Made by a program: the position numbers and the translations under genes. Positions 17,836 through 25,711 of a stretch of 64,000 bases of DNA are shown piece after piece. This stretch comes from Alphaproteobacteria bacterium. GTDB lineage: Bacteria; Pseudomonadota; Alphaproteobacteria; UBA3830. Each line of letters starts with the position of its first letter. Within the stretch, counting starts at the first letter, position 1. The stretch lies in the NCBI GenBank assembly GCA_017649895.1, contig JAGCFW010000003.1:1-64000 (forward strand), in the 5' to 3' direction. The notes under the pieces were generated by a model that saw only the letters and a list, made by a program, of their open reading frames with translations, did not search any database and was not told where the DNA came from.

Positions 17836-18164
17836 TTTTTATAACCCCGTAAAACTATTAGTACTCAGACTATAGAGAAAAGTTAATAAAGTTTCAATGA
17901 ACGCCGAAAGGCACATATATTTTTTCCGATTGAAATCCTCAGAGTTCAGTATGTAATTAACTGCAGGCCGATAAAAATCTTAAATTGACATTTCCTCACC
18001 GATGTTTTCTTTCATCGATGTTCGGGTTATTAGTTTTATGTGCTCAATTAGAGGATTGACAACTCATGCATATGATGCATATTATGTTTGTCTTGCATTT
18101 AGCCATATATTATTGGTGACTTGTTTTTCAACAAGATAATAAAAGTGAGTGAGGTGATATTGTC
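17836..18164. other. Divergent intergenic region between bioB and the symporter
   Basis: 329 bp separating divergent genes. It contains the symporter promoter at 18056-18085. It also has a dyad ATGCATATGATGCAT (about 18066-18080) lying in the spacer of that promoter, a likely operator position. A further short inverted pair CGATG/CATCG occurs near 18000-18022. No ORF of note. Confidence 0.4.
18056..18085 (+). promoter_or_regulatory. Sigma-70-type promoter for the symporter
   Basis: TTGACA at 18056-18061 and TATTAT at 18080-18085 are 18 bp apart, about 80 bp before the symporter ATG. The spacer contains the dyad ATGCAT-ATG-ATGCAT, which would place a bound repressor across the polymerase site. 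Confidence 0.6.
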
Positions 18165-19424
18165 ATGAATAAAGAAGTTAGAACTATTTCTGATGAAAAA
18201 TTGCGGAGCGGAAATAAATATCAATTTTTGATTTGGGTAAGTGCATTAATTAGTGGTGCTTTGTTAGGATGCTTAAAAGTTGATACGTTAAACACTTTGT
18301 TTAATTTTATAGCGACCGTATTTACCAGATTGTTTCAATTTGTCGCTGTACCAACTATAGCTCTCTCTGTTATTACAACGTTATCAGAATTAGGAACTAA
18401 AAAGAATACTGGTCAAATCTTTTTCCGCACGTTAATTTATACGTTACTTACAACCTTCTTGGCGGCAATAGTTGCGTTAGGTTTTTATATTTTATTTGAA
18501 CCTGAAAATATTTCTCATGTTTCCATCCAAAGTTCAAATACGAATTTAAAAGATTTTTCTACTCTATCCTATTGCGAATACATACTTTCAATTATTCCTG
18601 ATAATATTTTACAACCACTGATTTCCGGCAACATTCTTTCTGTAATGATAACCGCTGCTGGTATAGGAATAGGGTTATCGTTTGCTCCAGAAACGGAAAA
18701 TAAAACAACTCTATTGAGGTTTTTCCATGGGTTCCAAGAGTTACTTTTTACTTTTATTCGTGCATTAATATACATTTTACCTTTAGGGATAATGGCCTTT
18801 TCTGCTCAATTATCAGCACAAATAGCTTCCGGATCTGTCATCGGCGCTCTTGGTAAATATATAGCCATCATTTTGTGCTCTAATCTCGTGCAAGCGTTAA
18901 TTATAATTCCTATGTTACTGTTGATTCGTGGACTTAATCCGATTTATGTTTTTCGAAAAATGCTCCCCGCTGTTATCATAGCTTTCTTCTCAAAAAGCTC
19001 TGTTGGGACGTTACCTGTTACTTTGGCTTCAGCTGAAAATAGTCTAAATATCAATCCGAAAATTTCGCGATTCGTTCTGCCTATTTGCACCACTATAAAC
19101 ATGAATGGATGCGCTGCTTTCATTTTGATCACGTCCCTTTTTGTTATGCAAAACGCAGGAATACCTCTAACTACGAGTTTAACTGTAAGCTGGATTTTTA
19201 TCTCTGTATTCGCAGCTATTGGTAATGCCGGAGTACCTATGGGATGCTACTTTTTAACAATGTCGCTTATGTCATCGATTGGTGTACCGCTAGGGCTTTT
19301 GAGCGTGATTCTGCCAATATATACCATTATAGATATGGTAGAAACAGCTGAAAATGTGTGGTCAGACTCTGCCGTATGTGCTATGACTAATAAGGACTTA
19401 TCGAGAAAATTCAACCTCGATTGA
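18165..19424 (+). CDS. Dicarboxylate/amino acid:cation symporter (DAACS family)
   Basis: 419 residues, with about eight hydrophobic segments. DAACS/GltP-type hallmarks are visible: an early FTRLFQFVAVPTIALSVIT segment, the serine-rich hairpin region FFSKSSVGTLPVTLASAE (about residues 273-290), the CTTINMNGCAAFILIT motif (compare TxNMDGTA), and AAIGNAGVPMGCYFL followed by IYTIIDMVETAENVWSD. The family couples uptake of glutamate, aspartate, C4-dicarboxylates or serine/threonine to Na+ or H+. The substrate cannot be fixed here; the N-M-N-G variation and SSVGT signature differ slightly from canonical GltP. A GTGAGGTGA site precedes the ATG. Single gene. Confidence 0.85.
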   Translation: MNKEVRTISDEKLRSGNKYQFLIWVSALISGALLGCLKVDTLNTLFNFIATVFTRLFQFVAVPTIALSVITTLSELGTKKNTGQIFFRTLIYTLLTTFLAAIVALGFYILFEPENISHVSIQSSNTNLKDFSTLSYCEYILSIIPDNILQPLISGNILSVMITAAGIGIGLSFAPETENKTTLLRFFHGFQELLFTFIRALIYILPLGIMAFSAQLSAQIASGSVIGALGKYIAIILCSNLVQALIIIPMLLLIRGLNPIYVFRKMLPAVIIAFFSKSSVGTLPVTLASAENSLNINPKISRFVLPICTTINMNGCAAFILITSLFVMQNAGIPLTTSLTVSWIFISVFAAIGNAGVPMGCYFLTMSLMSSIGVPLGLLSVILPIYTIIDMVETAENVWSDSAVCAMTNKDLSRKFNLD

Positions 19425-19802
19425 AGTTTTTGTGCATTACATTTGCCGAAGCAAATGTTCTGTCTTTGCAAAGTTTATGACTTGGATTCTGCCGATTTTT
19501 CGATTTCGACAGATATTCGTTTCGCACTTTATGTTCCAGCTCCAAAAACTCCAATTACTGGCCAGAAACAGAAGGCTTAGTCGATTTATAAAAGGTGATT
19601 TCGTCGTTTTTTTCCCATCTTCGATATAACAATGGTAGTTGTTATGTTGACCAAACAGGAAGATCAAGAGGAAGCTGCTTTAATTCCGTCGATATCTTTA
19701 CCCCAAAACAAGAATTATTCGATGAAACTCTGCCGCAATAATTTTGATAATTCCGAAATTGGTATTGTTGAAAAATTTGTCCCATTTCGCGGATCTTTCA
19801 TG
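19425..19802 (+). pseudogene. Probable decayed coding sequence upstream of mnmA
   Basis: Protein-like stretches appear in different plus-strand frames separated by stops. One reads STDIRFALYVPAPKTPITG (about 19455-19580). Another reads FIKGDFVVFFP (near 19586-19620). A third reads DIFTPKQELFDETLPQ (about 19690-19748). The GDFVVFFP phrase resembles the YhcH/YjgK/YiaL family, but the match is too short to be sure. I interpret the region as a gene broken by frameshifts. A minus-strand 76-codon frame also spans it, so the strand is not certain. Confidence 0.25.
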
Positions 19803-19808
19803 TATAAT
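19803..19808 (+). promoter_or_regulatory. -10 element of the mnmA promoter
   Basis: A perfect TATAAT lies 39 bp before the mnmA ATG. No good -35 box sits 16-18 bp upstream; the nearest TTG-containing hexamers are further away. The -10 call is therefore on sequence and position alone. Confidence 0.45.
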
Positions 19809-19846
19809 GCCCTACGATTTAAAATGCGAATTACGGAAATAATAAA

Positions 19847-20914
19847 ATGAAAAAGATTCTGGTGGGATTATCAGGAGGAGTTGATTCATCGACGACAGCT
19901 GCACTTTTGAAAAAGCAAGGTTATGATGTCATTGGAGTGACCATGGCGATCTGGGGAGATCGAAAGGTCAAACCTTCCACGGGAATTCACGGCGCGTGTT
20001 TAGGTCCCGATGAAAAAAAAGACATCGAAGCGGCTCAGAAAGTCGCGGATTTCATCGGAATTCCTTACCGAGTAATTGATTGCTCGAAAGAATACGATGC
20101 GATTGTTCTGAAATATTTCAAAAACGAATATTTATCCGGAAGAACGCCCAATCCGTGCATTCGCTGCAATTCGCTGATAAAATTCGGCGCTCTGCCATTA
20201 ATTGCGAGAGAAAAAGGAATAGAATTCGATAAATTTGCGACGGGACATTATGCGAGAATCGTTGAAAAAGACGGAGTTTATCATCTTGCGCGCGGAAAGG
20301 ATAAATCGAAAGATCAGTCGTATTTCTTGTACAAATTAACTCAGGATCAGCTGCGAAATTCGCTTATGCCTTTGGGAGAATACGAAAAAACTGAAGTCAG
20401 AAAGATGGCACGAGATTTCGGACTGGACGTTTCCGACAAGCCCGACAGTCAGGATTTTTACGAAGGTGATTACAACGAACTTCTGGAAGTCAGCGAAAAA
20501 GAAGGCAACATCGTCGATACCGACGGAAAAGTTTTGGGAAAACACAAGGGCATCTGGAATTTTACCATCGGCCAAAGAAAAGGAATGGGTATTTCGTCGA
20601 ACGAACCTCTTTATGTAATCAAGTTGGACGAGAAAACCAACACCGTTGTCGTGGGAAATATCGATGAGACATTCAAAAAAAAGCTGATCGCCGTGGAAAT
20701 CAACTATCCGTCAGGGACGCAAGTAAAGGACGGAAAATATTTCGCGAAAATCCGATCATCTCAACCATTGAAAGAATGCCAAGTTGAAGTTATCGACGGA
20801 AAAATCAAGGTCGAATTTGCTGATTATCAAAAATCGATAACCCAAGGACAGTCTGTGGTGATATATGACGGAGAATTCGTCGCTGCTGGCGGAATTATCG
20901 ACGAAGTTTTTTAA
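19847..20914 (+). CDS. mnmA: tRNA-specific 2-thiouridylase
   Basis: 355 residues. MnmA adenylates and thiolates U34 of tRNA-Lys, -Glu and -Gln. The PP-loop is GLSGGVDSS (residues 8-16). NPCIRCNSLIKFG holds C104 and C107. ATGHYARI, DQSYFLY and FTIGQRKGMGI are family blocks. In the E. coli enzyme a second catalytic cysteine lies in DSTGICFIGER. Here the equivalent stretch reads PDSQDFYEGDY, without cysteine, while an extra cysteine occurs early (HGACLGPDEKKDIEAAQ, C51). That C51/C104/C107 pattern is seen in a non-E. coli branch and may bind an iron-sulfur cluster. Monocistronic. Confidence 0.9.
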   Translation: MKKILVGLSGGVDSSTTAALLKKQGYDVIGVTMAIWGDRKVKPSTGIHGACLGPDEKKDIEAAQKVADFIGIPYRVIDCSKEYDAIVLKYFKNEYLSGRTPNPCIRCNSLIKFGALPLIAREKGIEFDKFATGHYARIVEKDGVYHLARGKDKSKDQSYFLYKLTQDQLRNSLMPLGEYEKTEVRKMARDFGLDVSDKPDSQDFYEGDYNELLEVSEKEGNIVDTDGKVLGKHKGIWNFTIGQRKGMGISSNEPLYVIKLDEKTNTVVVGNIDETFKKKLIAVEINYPSGTQVKDGKYFAKIRSSQPLKECQVEVIDGKIKVEFADYQKSITQGQSVVIYDGEFVAAGGIIDEVF

Positions 20915-20961
20915 TAAATTTAGAGTATAGCTTTAAGTATTAAAAAGTACAAACTATGTTT

Positions 20962-21019
20962 TAGGAGAAATACTCAAAAAACTTCAATCTCTTGATACGC
21001 TTATATTAGTATTCTCCTA
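20962..21019 (+). terminator. Inverted repeat below mnmA
   Basis: TAGGAGAAATACT (20962-20974) and AGTATTCTCCTA (21008-21019) are complementary apart from one bulged A, enclosing ~33 bases and followed by TTTT. Position below mnmA suggests a terminator, but the long loop is atypical. Confidence 0.35.
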
Positions 21020-21081
21020 TTTTTCAATCAAAAATATAAAAATTCCCGTATATGATCGACAGACATAAAATATCGTGTTTT

Positions 21082-21142
21082 TACCAAATTACCGAACAAA
21101 TTATTACTATTTCACCGATTAAAAATCTACCAAATCACCGAA
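21082..21142 (+). promoter_or_regulatory. Triple 15-bp iteron array upstream of ATPase copy 2
   Basis: Repeats start at 21082, 21105 and 21128, again exactly 23 bp apart. They read TACCAAATTACCGAA, TACTATTTCACCGAT and TACCAAATCACCGAA. The array ends 57 bp before the ATG at 21200, as in copy 1. The linker bases between units differ from copy 1 while the units are kept, which points to selection on the sites. Confidence 0.75.
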
Positions 21143-21199
21143 TTATTCTTGATTTTTTCTCAAAACTCAGTAGAGTATTTATATTGAAAGGAATCAGGC

Positions 21200-22474
21200 A
21201 TGCGAAAATACAGACCTAGAATTGCTGATAAAATTTTAAAAGAGAAACTGGAAGGCAAAGGTGCCGTTTTAATTGAGGGAGCCAAGTGGTGCGGTAAAAC
21301 AACTTCTGCCTCACAAATAGCTAAAAGCATTCTCTATATGCAAGATCCTGAAAAAGTGAAACAAAACCTCGAACTGGCGGAAATAAAGCCGTCCAAGCTG
21401 TTGGAAGGAAATACTCCTCGTCTTATTGATGAGTGGCAAATGGCTCCTCAGTTATGGGACGCTATTCGTTTTTCCGTAGATCAAAGAGACGCGTTCGGTC
21501 AGTTTATACTGACGGGTTCCTCTGTTCCTGCGGACACGTCCAAGGTCTATCATTCCGGAGCTGGAAGAATCACTAAAATGCTTATGAGACCCATGAGTCT
21601 GTTTGAATCGGAAGATTCCAGTGGAACAGTCTCTCTCCGGAAACTATTTGGTGGTAATCTTGATGTAGACGGAACCAACTCCATAGATATAGAAATGCTA
21701 TCTTTTTTGATTTGCCGAGGAGGTTGGCCTAAATCGCTGGATTGCTCCGAAAAAGTTGCTCTGCAACAAGCCTTTGATTATTACAGCGTTATTGTCGACA
21801 CTGATATATCAAAAGTTGATAATGTTCACCGAAACAAAGGAAGGGCTCATCGTTTGATGCGGGCTTATGCCAGATTCATCGGATCTCAGGCTACTTTACA
21901 ATCAATTAGTAATGATTTACAGATCAACGAAGCGCAGACCATATCCGACGATACAATAAGCTCATATATAAACGCGTTGAAAAGAATATTTGTAATTGAA
22001 GACTCTTCGGCTTGGAATCCTAATTTGCGTTCTAAAACAGCAATACGTTCTTCTGATACCAGGTACTTTACTGATCCGTCGATTGGAGTTGTCGCTTTGG
22101 GTCTCGGTCCGCAAGACCTGATTAATGATCTAAATACAATGGGGTTATTTTTTGAAAATCTATGTATACGTGATTTAAAAATATATGCGGAATCATTGAA
22201 TGGAAATGTCTATCATTACCGGGATCGAACTGGTCTTGAGTGTGACGCTGTTGTTCATCTGCGTAATGGTTTATATGGATTAATTGAAATCAAGTTGGGA
22301 GGAGAAACTCGTATTCTGGAAGGAATAGAGACCTTGAATAAATTAGAATCGAACATCGATATTTCTAAAATGAAAGCTCCTTCATTTAAGATGGTTTTGA
22401 CTGGAACAGGATCATATGCGTACAAACGTCCAGACGGCGTATTAATTGTTCCGATTGGATGTTTACGAAATTAA
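21200..22474 (+). CDS. AAA_14/DUF4143 family ATPase, copy 2
   Basis: 424 residues, the same length as copy 1 at 5494, with about 35 amino-acid differences clustered around residues 133-195. Walker A GAKWCGKTT, RLIDEWQMAP, LTGSS and the C-terminal ECDAVVHL/GLIEIKLGG elements are all intact. DNA differs at many synonymous sites, so the duplication is not recent and both copies appear to be under purifying selection. It stands alone between mnmA and HU, in the same orientation as copy 1. Function is as uncertain as for the rest of the family. Confidence 0.8.
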   Translation: MRKYRPRIADKILKEKLEGKGAVLIEGAKWCGKTTSASQIAKSILYMQDPEKVKQNLELAEIKPSKLLEGNTPRLIDEWQMAPQLWDAIRFSVDQRDAFGQFILTGSSVPADTSKVYHSGAGRITKMLMRPMSLFESEDSSGTVSLRKLFGGNLDVDGTNSIDIEMLSFLICRGGWPKSLDCSEKVALQQAFDYYSVIVDTDISKVDNVHRNKGRAHRLMRAYARFIGSQATLQSISNDLQINEAQTISDDTISSYINALKRIFVIEDSSAWNPNLRSKTAIRSSDTRYFTDPSIGVVALGLGPQDLINDLNTMGLFFENLCIRDLKIYAESLNGNVYHYRDRTGLECDAVVHLRNGLYGLIEIKLGGETRILEGIETLNKLESNIDISKMKAPSFKMVLTGTGSYAYKRPDGVLIVPIGCLRN

Positions 22475-22540
22475 TTTATTCGTACTCTTACGTGATAATT
22501 TTTGTTGTTTTGGGATTCAATGACAGATTTTAAAAGAAAA

Positions 22541-22556
22541 GCGGGAGAATTCCCGC
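22541..22556 (-). terminator. Terminator of the HU gene
   Basis: A perfect GCGGGA/TCCCGC stem with a four-base loop lies just below the HU stop and is followed on the minus strand by TTTTCTTTT. Its twin is the hairpin at 16830. Confidence 0.8.
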
Positions 22557-22563
22557 CTATTAG

Positions 22564-22839
22564 TTAGCCGTTAGCAGCTTCTTTTAAAGATTTTCCAGCT
22601 TTGAATTTTACCGATTTCATCGCAGGCACTTCCATTGGCTTACCAGTTTTAAAATCTCGCGCCATTCGAGCTGCTCTCTCTGTGACACAGAACTGCCCAA
22701 AGTCTACTATGGACACATCATTTCCTTTTCCTACGGCCTCTTTTACTACCGCTACAAAACCATCTAAAAAGGCGTGAGCATCCTTTTGCGCCAGTCCTGT
22801 TTTTTCTGCTATTTCAGCTACAATCTCTTTTTTATTCAT
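22564..22839 (-). CDS. hup: HU-family DNA-binding protein
   Basis: 91 residues when started at MNKKEIVAEIAEKTGL, where GGGGGAA lies 3-4 bases upstream; an in-frame ATG 24 bases earlier is less well placed. The classic HU order is present: helical dimerisation N-terminus, VSIVDFGQFCVTERAARMAR (G/F core and start of the DNA-binding arm), FKTGKPMEVPA (arm tip with the intercalating proline region), and FKAGKSLKEAANG. HU bends and compacts DNA and is needed by many phages and site-specific recombinases. It lies at the chromosomal side of the phage block. Confidence 0.9.
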   Translation of the reverse strand: MNKKEIVAEIAEKTGLAQKDAHAFLDGFVAVVKEAVGKGNDVSIVDFGQFCVTERAARMARDFKTGKPMEVPAMKSVKFKAGKSLKEAANG

Positions 22840-22961
22840 GATTTCCCCCAAATTTTCGACCATCCTAGCACACTTATTTTCCTCTTACCAGATACAAAAG
22901 CCTTGTGTTCCTCAGATTCGAGCTGTTATCTTATATTATTTTACTTTTTGGATAATTTTAG

Positions 22962-22990
22962 TTGACATATCTCTCAACCTAAGTGATATA
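22962..22990 (+). promoter_or_regulatory. Promoter of the 143-aa gene
   Basis: TTGACA at 22962-22967 and GATATA at 22985-22990 with a 17-bp spacer, starting the 5' side of the gene at 23020. The segment CTAAGTGATATATACA around the -10 is nearly repeated before the next gene at 23517. Confidence 0.65.
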
Positions 22991-23019
22991 TACACACACT
23001 TAGACATGGAGTACTGAAA

Positions 23020-23451
23020 ATGGACGTATTAAGCTGCTATATAAGCCACAAACTGATGAGATTAAACACCGCTTCGATTTTTAGGGTTTTGCCAAAATTA
23101 CAGGAAGTAACTTACGACCGCGCCATATTCGAAGAGTATATTTCATTTCTCGTTTTCGATCTTTTCGGCGAATGCGAAACTGTTGATGAAATTATTGATT
23201 TAGCTGATAAGTTACAAAAAGATATTCACGATAAAAAGAAGCACATTTTTGATAAACTTATACCTGATTGTTTGTTCGATGACTTGTATTGGGAGCCACT
23301 TGTTAAAGACATCGCTGAGAAAAATAAGAAAAAAGCTTTCAGAAAAGTCTGCGATCAACTATGTTCCCAATTAATTGGGTATATTCACCCATATTACTCC
23401 GGCGTGCTGGGAAGAAATTCTATTTTGTGCAAAATATTCAAATATTCGTAA
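23020..23451 (+). CDS. Unknown 143-residue protein, likely phage moron
   Basis: A helical, mixed-charge protein without signal peptide or membrane span (for example EIIDLADKLQKDIHDKKKHI, LYWEPLVKDIAEKNKKKAF). I do not recognise it. It lies on the plus strand just beyond the end of the minus-strand lysis and late genes and has its own promoter, which is the usual setting of a moron or lysogenic-conversion gene. GGAG lies about 8 bases before the ATG. Confidence 0.6.
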   Translation: MDVLSCYISHKLMRLNTASIFRVLPKLQEVTYDRAIFEEYISFLVFDLFGECETVDEIIDLADKLQKDIHDKKKHIFDKLIPDCLFDDLYWEPLVKDIAEKNKKKAFRKVCDQLCSQLIGYIHPYYSGVLGRNSILCKIFKYS

Positions 23452-23459
23452 GAAATGAT

Positions 23460-23488
23460 TTGACTAATAAACGGAACTAAGTGATATA
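23460..23488 (+). promoter_or_regulatory. Promoter of the 117-aa gene
   Basis: TTGACT at 23460-23465 and GATATA at 23483-23488 with a 17-bp spacer. The -10 region AACTAAGTGATATATACA matches that at 22979-22994 almost perfectly, while the spacers otherwise differ. Confidence 0.65.
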
Positions 23489-23516
23489 TACAACACTGAA
23501 ATTAGAGGAACTTACT

Positions 23517-23870
23517 ATGAACGAAACTATAAATTACCGCATTCAGGAATTCGATAAAATCTTGACCGAAAAAGGTGAGATCACTCAAAATATAAACCGC
23601 ACTCTTTTCATGGCGTATGACGACAGCATCGAAAATAAAAACTCTCTGATCAATTTTGATAGGACGATCTGGTCAAAAGACGTAGCACCAATTGTAGACG
23701 CTTTCAGGGAAAACGGCATCAAGGAATTCTCCATTTCCAACACCGCTTCAGGTCTTACAAATATTCTCGAGGCTTTTGAATCTCTCGGATGCAAGGTTTG
23801 CGGATTAACAAAGGCCAAATTGGCTTATGGCCAGAAGACTGTGCCTGCTGTGAAGTTGCAAGTGCTGTGA
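23517..23870 (+). CDS. DUF7698-like small phage protein
   Basis: 117 residues. The ATG at 23517 follows AGAGGAA; an upstream GTG in the same frame lies inside the promoter and is rejected. The protein ends with FSISNTASGLTNILEAFESL, then CKVCGLTKA, which resembles small phage and plasmid proteins of the DUF7698 type (FSxxxxxxxLTxxLxxFxxxGCxVxG). Biochemical role unknown. It is paired by promoter sequence with the preceding gene and probably shares its regulation. Confidence 0.6.
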   Translation: MNETINYRIQEFDKILTEKGEITQNINRTLFMAYDDSIENKNSLINFDRTIWSKDVAPIVDAFRENGIKEFSISNTASGLTNILEAFESLGCKVCGLTKAKLAYGQKTVPAVKLQVL

Positions 23871-23885
23871 TTGAGTGACGCTTTG

Positions 23886-24047
23886 TCACTCCTTCTCCTT
23901 CAACACCAGCTTTTGAATTCCAAACATAGCAAGCAGTGATTCGATTACCAAATCTACGTGGCTTGGAGTATAGTAAATTACGACCGCTGCAATGACAGCG
24001 ATTATCCCCTTTAGTTTGTCGCTTTCAAGTAAAGATTTTAAATTCAT
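23886..24047 (-). CDS. Small membrane protein, candidate holin
   Basis: 53 residues: MNLKSLLESDKLKG, then one hydrophobic segment IIAVIAAVVIYY, then a second moderately hydrophobic helix (LVIESLLAMFGIQ) and a charged KEKE end. An ideal GGAGGAGAAA site precedes the ATG. It starts 9 bp after the endolysin stop on the same strand and is the last gene of the late operon. A holin or other lysis-timing protein is the natural reading. Family membership is not certain from so short a sequence. Confidence 0.6.
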   Translation of the reverse strand: MNLKSLLESDKLKGIIAVIAAVVIYYTPSHVDLVIESLLAMFGIQKLVLKEKE

Positions 24048-24056
24048 TTTCTCCTC

Positions 24057-24560
24057 CTAAAATAAAATTGATCTGTAAGCCCTGTTCAGCCAGCCTTTTA
24101 AAAATTTTTGCTGGCTTGGATTTTTCGCTGCGATCTGTCGATAATAACCGGCTGCTTCTGACTTGATCGCAGCCAACAGACAACGCGGTTCAGAATTCGA
24201 CACCGCAGAAAGCGTCTGAGGACCTATCAAACCGTCTTCCTGGACATTTATACCCACTGAACGCAAAGCCCTCTGTAAAACGCTCACAGCGGCTCGGATT
24301 CCTAAATTTACAGACAAATCAAAGACTTGCGTTGCTACTTTTTCGTCATCAATTTCTTCGAATTTACCCTTCTGCCAGAAATCTCGGTAATAGATTTTTT
24401 TCGCGTCCTCAAGCGTCAAATCCTTGATATTCAAAGACGGATAGCTTCTTTTCGAAATCCCAAATTTGGTTTCACCTCCGGGATCATTTTTATCGAAAAC
24501 ATAACCTCCTTCATTTTCGATTACATATGCGAATGCTTTTTCGAATTTTGGGCTGTACAT
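24057..24560 (-). CDS. Endolysin, glycoside hydrolase family 108 type
   Basis: 167 residues. The N-terminal FEKAFAYVIENEGGYVFDKN contains the catalytic-glutamate ENEGGY motif of GH108 N-acetylmuramidases, followed by DPGGETKFGISKRSYP and YRDFW, all typical. The C-terminal half (VQEDGLIGPQTLSAV) matches the PG_binding_3 region that accompanies GH108. It cuts glycan strands at lysis. No signal peptide is seen, so release depends on the holin. Lies between the tail gene D and the small membrane protein. Confidence 0.9.
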   Translation of the reverse strand: MYSPKFEKAFAYVIENEGGYVFDKNDPGGETKFGISKRSYPSLNIKDLTLEDAKKIYYRDFWQKGKFEEIDDEKVATQVFDLSVNLGIRAAVSVLQRALRSVGINVQEDGLIGPQTLSAVSNSEPRCLLAAIKSEAAGYYRQIAAKNPSQQKFLKGWLNRAYRSILF

Positions 24561-24563
24561 TTT

Positions 24564-25520
24564 TTATTTCCCTCCGACACATTCGATGTTTGTCGTAAAT
24601 CCATTGGAACTCAACGAATGTTCCACTTTCGAGATCATCCAATTTGTCGGAATTTTTGTTGGAAAACCTCGAAAAATTATCGGACCTTCGGCGAACAAAT
24701 CCGGACGGCCTTCGGTTGTAAATCCGAAAGTCTTGTTATTCTTTTCTACCCGTTTCAACTTGGCTTGTACTGCGATTTGCGCTTCTTTTTCAGATTGAAA
24801 TATTTCATTCAACTCCGTTTCGGGATCACCTGAGCCCGCGTGAACCAAGAGATATTCTGCTGTTTTCGAGTCATACCAGCTTGCGTATACGGTTCCTGTT
24901 GCTCCGCTTGTTTCCGTTTCTTTAAAATTGCAGGAATAAGTCGCGACCTCGGAGGCATCGATGTATTTGGTTGGCAACTGTTTCCCAGATACTGATTTAC
25001 CCGTCATATCTTCGGAAAAAATCAAGTGATTATCTATTGGTTTTGTGACCGCTCCGACTTTATTAGCAATTCTTGTTAGATAGTTGATATCACTTTCACC
25101 AAATTGCGGATTATCTGATAAATCTATACCTTCGTAATCTTCAGACAATTCGGAATCTAAATCTACCGATGCCATATACTCGTTTAGTTTTACATCATTA
25201 GTTTTCGTTTTCTGAGATCTCATAGACTTGGGCAAGGCATTTGCGACAATTTTTATCACGCGCCGCGCTCCGTCAAATGTTATTTCCTTTACATAATAAG
25301 TGCCGATTTTCGTCAGGCCTTTTTCTTGATAGCCAAGAGAGATTGTCACCTTCGCTTCGGTGTTCGGAAACTGTAATGCGTTATCAAAATCATCTAATTC
25401 GATTTCGCAAGAATCGGAAACAAAACCCGCTTGGTCCGTAGTTCTAATCGAAATAACTCGATCTTTCGGAAAATCAGACTGCCCGTTGATTGAAATCGCA
25501 AAGTCCGGAGTCAGCTCCAT
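24564..25520 (-). CDS. Phage late control D / tail hub protein (P2 gpD-like)
   Basis: 318 residues. The beginning PDFAISINGQSDFPKDRVIS with SCEIELDD and the IGTYYVKEITFDGARRVIKI block correspond to the P2 gpD/VgrG-like hub fold, and TYSCNFKETETSGATGTVYA is the usual central block. In contractile tails it caps the baseplate hub and connects to the spike. It overlaps the X gene by 10 bp, matching the P2 order U-X-D. Confidence 0.85.
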   Translation of the reverse strand: MELTPDFAISINGQSDFPKDRVISIRTTDQAGFVSDSCEIELDDFDNALQFPNTEAKVTISLGYQEKGLTKIGTYYVKEITFDGARRVIKIVANALPKSMRSQKTKTNDVKLNEYMASVDLDSELSEDYEGIDLSDNPQFGESDINYLTRIANKVGAVTKPIDNHLIFSEDMTGKSVSGKQLPTKYIDASEVATYSCNFKETETSGATGTVYASWYDSKTAEYLLVHAGSGDPETELNEIFQSEKEAQIAVQAKLKRVEKNNKTFGFTTEGRPDLFAEGPIIFRGFPTKIPTNWMISKVEHSLSSNGFTTNIECVGGK

Positions 25521-25711
25521 AGTTTGACCTCATTATCAATTTTTTGGGTTGCATCAATGTATGGAAGTTTGATTTCAATTCCGGCAGAAAGCACTTCATT
25601 GGTGATGTTCGGGTTTGCTTTCATGACTTGCTCGAGAGCGGACATGGTTCCGTAGTGTCGCCAAACAATCCAGTCCAACACGTCGCCTTCTTTCGTTATA
25701 TATGTCACCAT
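25511..25711 (-). CDS. Tail protein X (LysM-like, P2 gpX)
   Basis: 66 residues. MVTYITKEGDVLDWIVWRHYG and later NPNITNEVLSAGIEIKLP are the standard gpX pattern, a single LysM-like fold with a WxxYG motif and an LPxI end. It is a small baseplate or tail component. It overlaps both its neighbours by a few bases, indicating translational coupling. Confidence 0.9.
   Translation of the reverse strand: MVTYITKEGDVLDWIVWRHYGTMSALEQVMKANPNITNEVLSAGIEIKLPYIDATQKIDNEVKLWS

Noticed and set aside
19437-19667. Minus-strand 76-codon gene below the symporter
   Set aside because: No ribosome binding site, composition like a shadow frame, and protein-like pieces also occur on the opposite strand; left as decayed region.
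23481-23516. GTG start giving 12 extra residues on the DUF7698-like protein
   Set aside because: The GTG overlaps the promoter -10 element, so it cannot be on the transcript; the ATG at 23517 has a good AGAGGAA site.
23020-23870. Toxin-antitoxin pair
   Set aside because: Two small genes with similar promoters, but each has its own promoter, they are 65 bp apart, and neither matches a known toxin or antitoxin fold.
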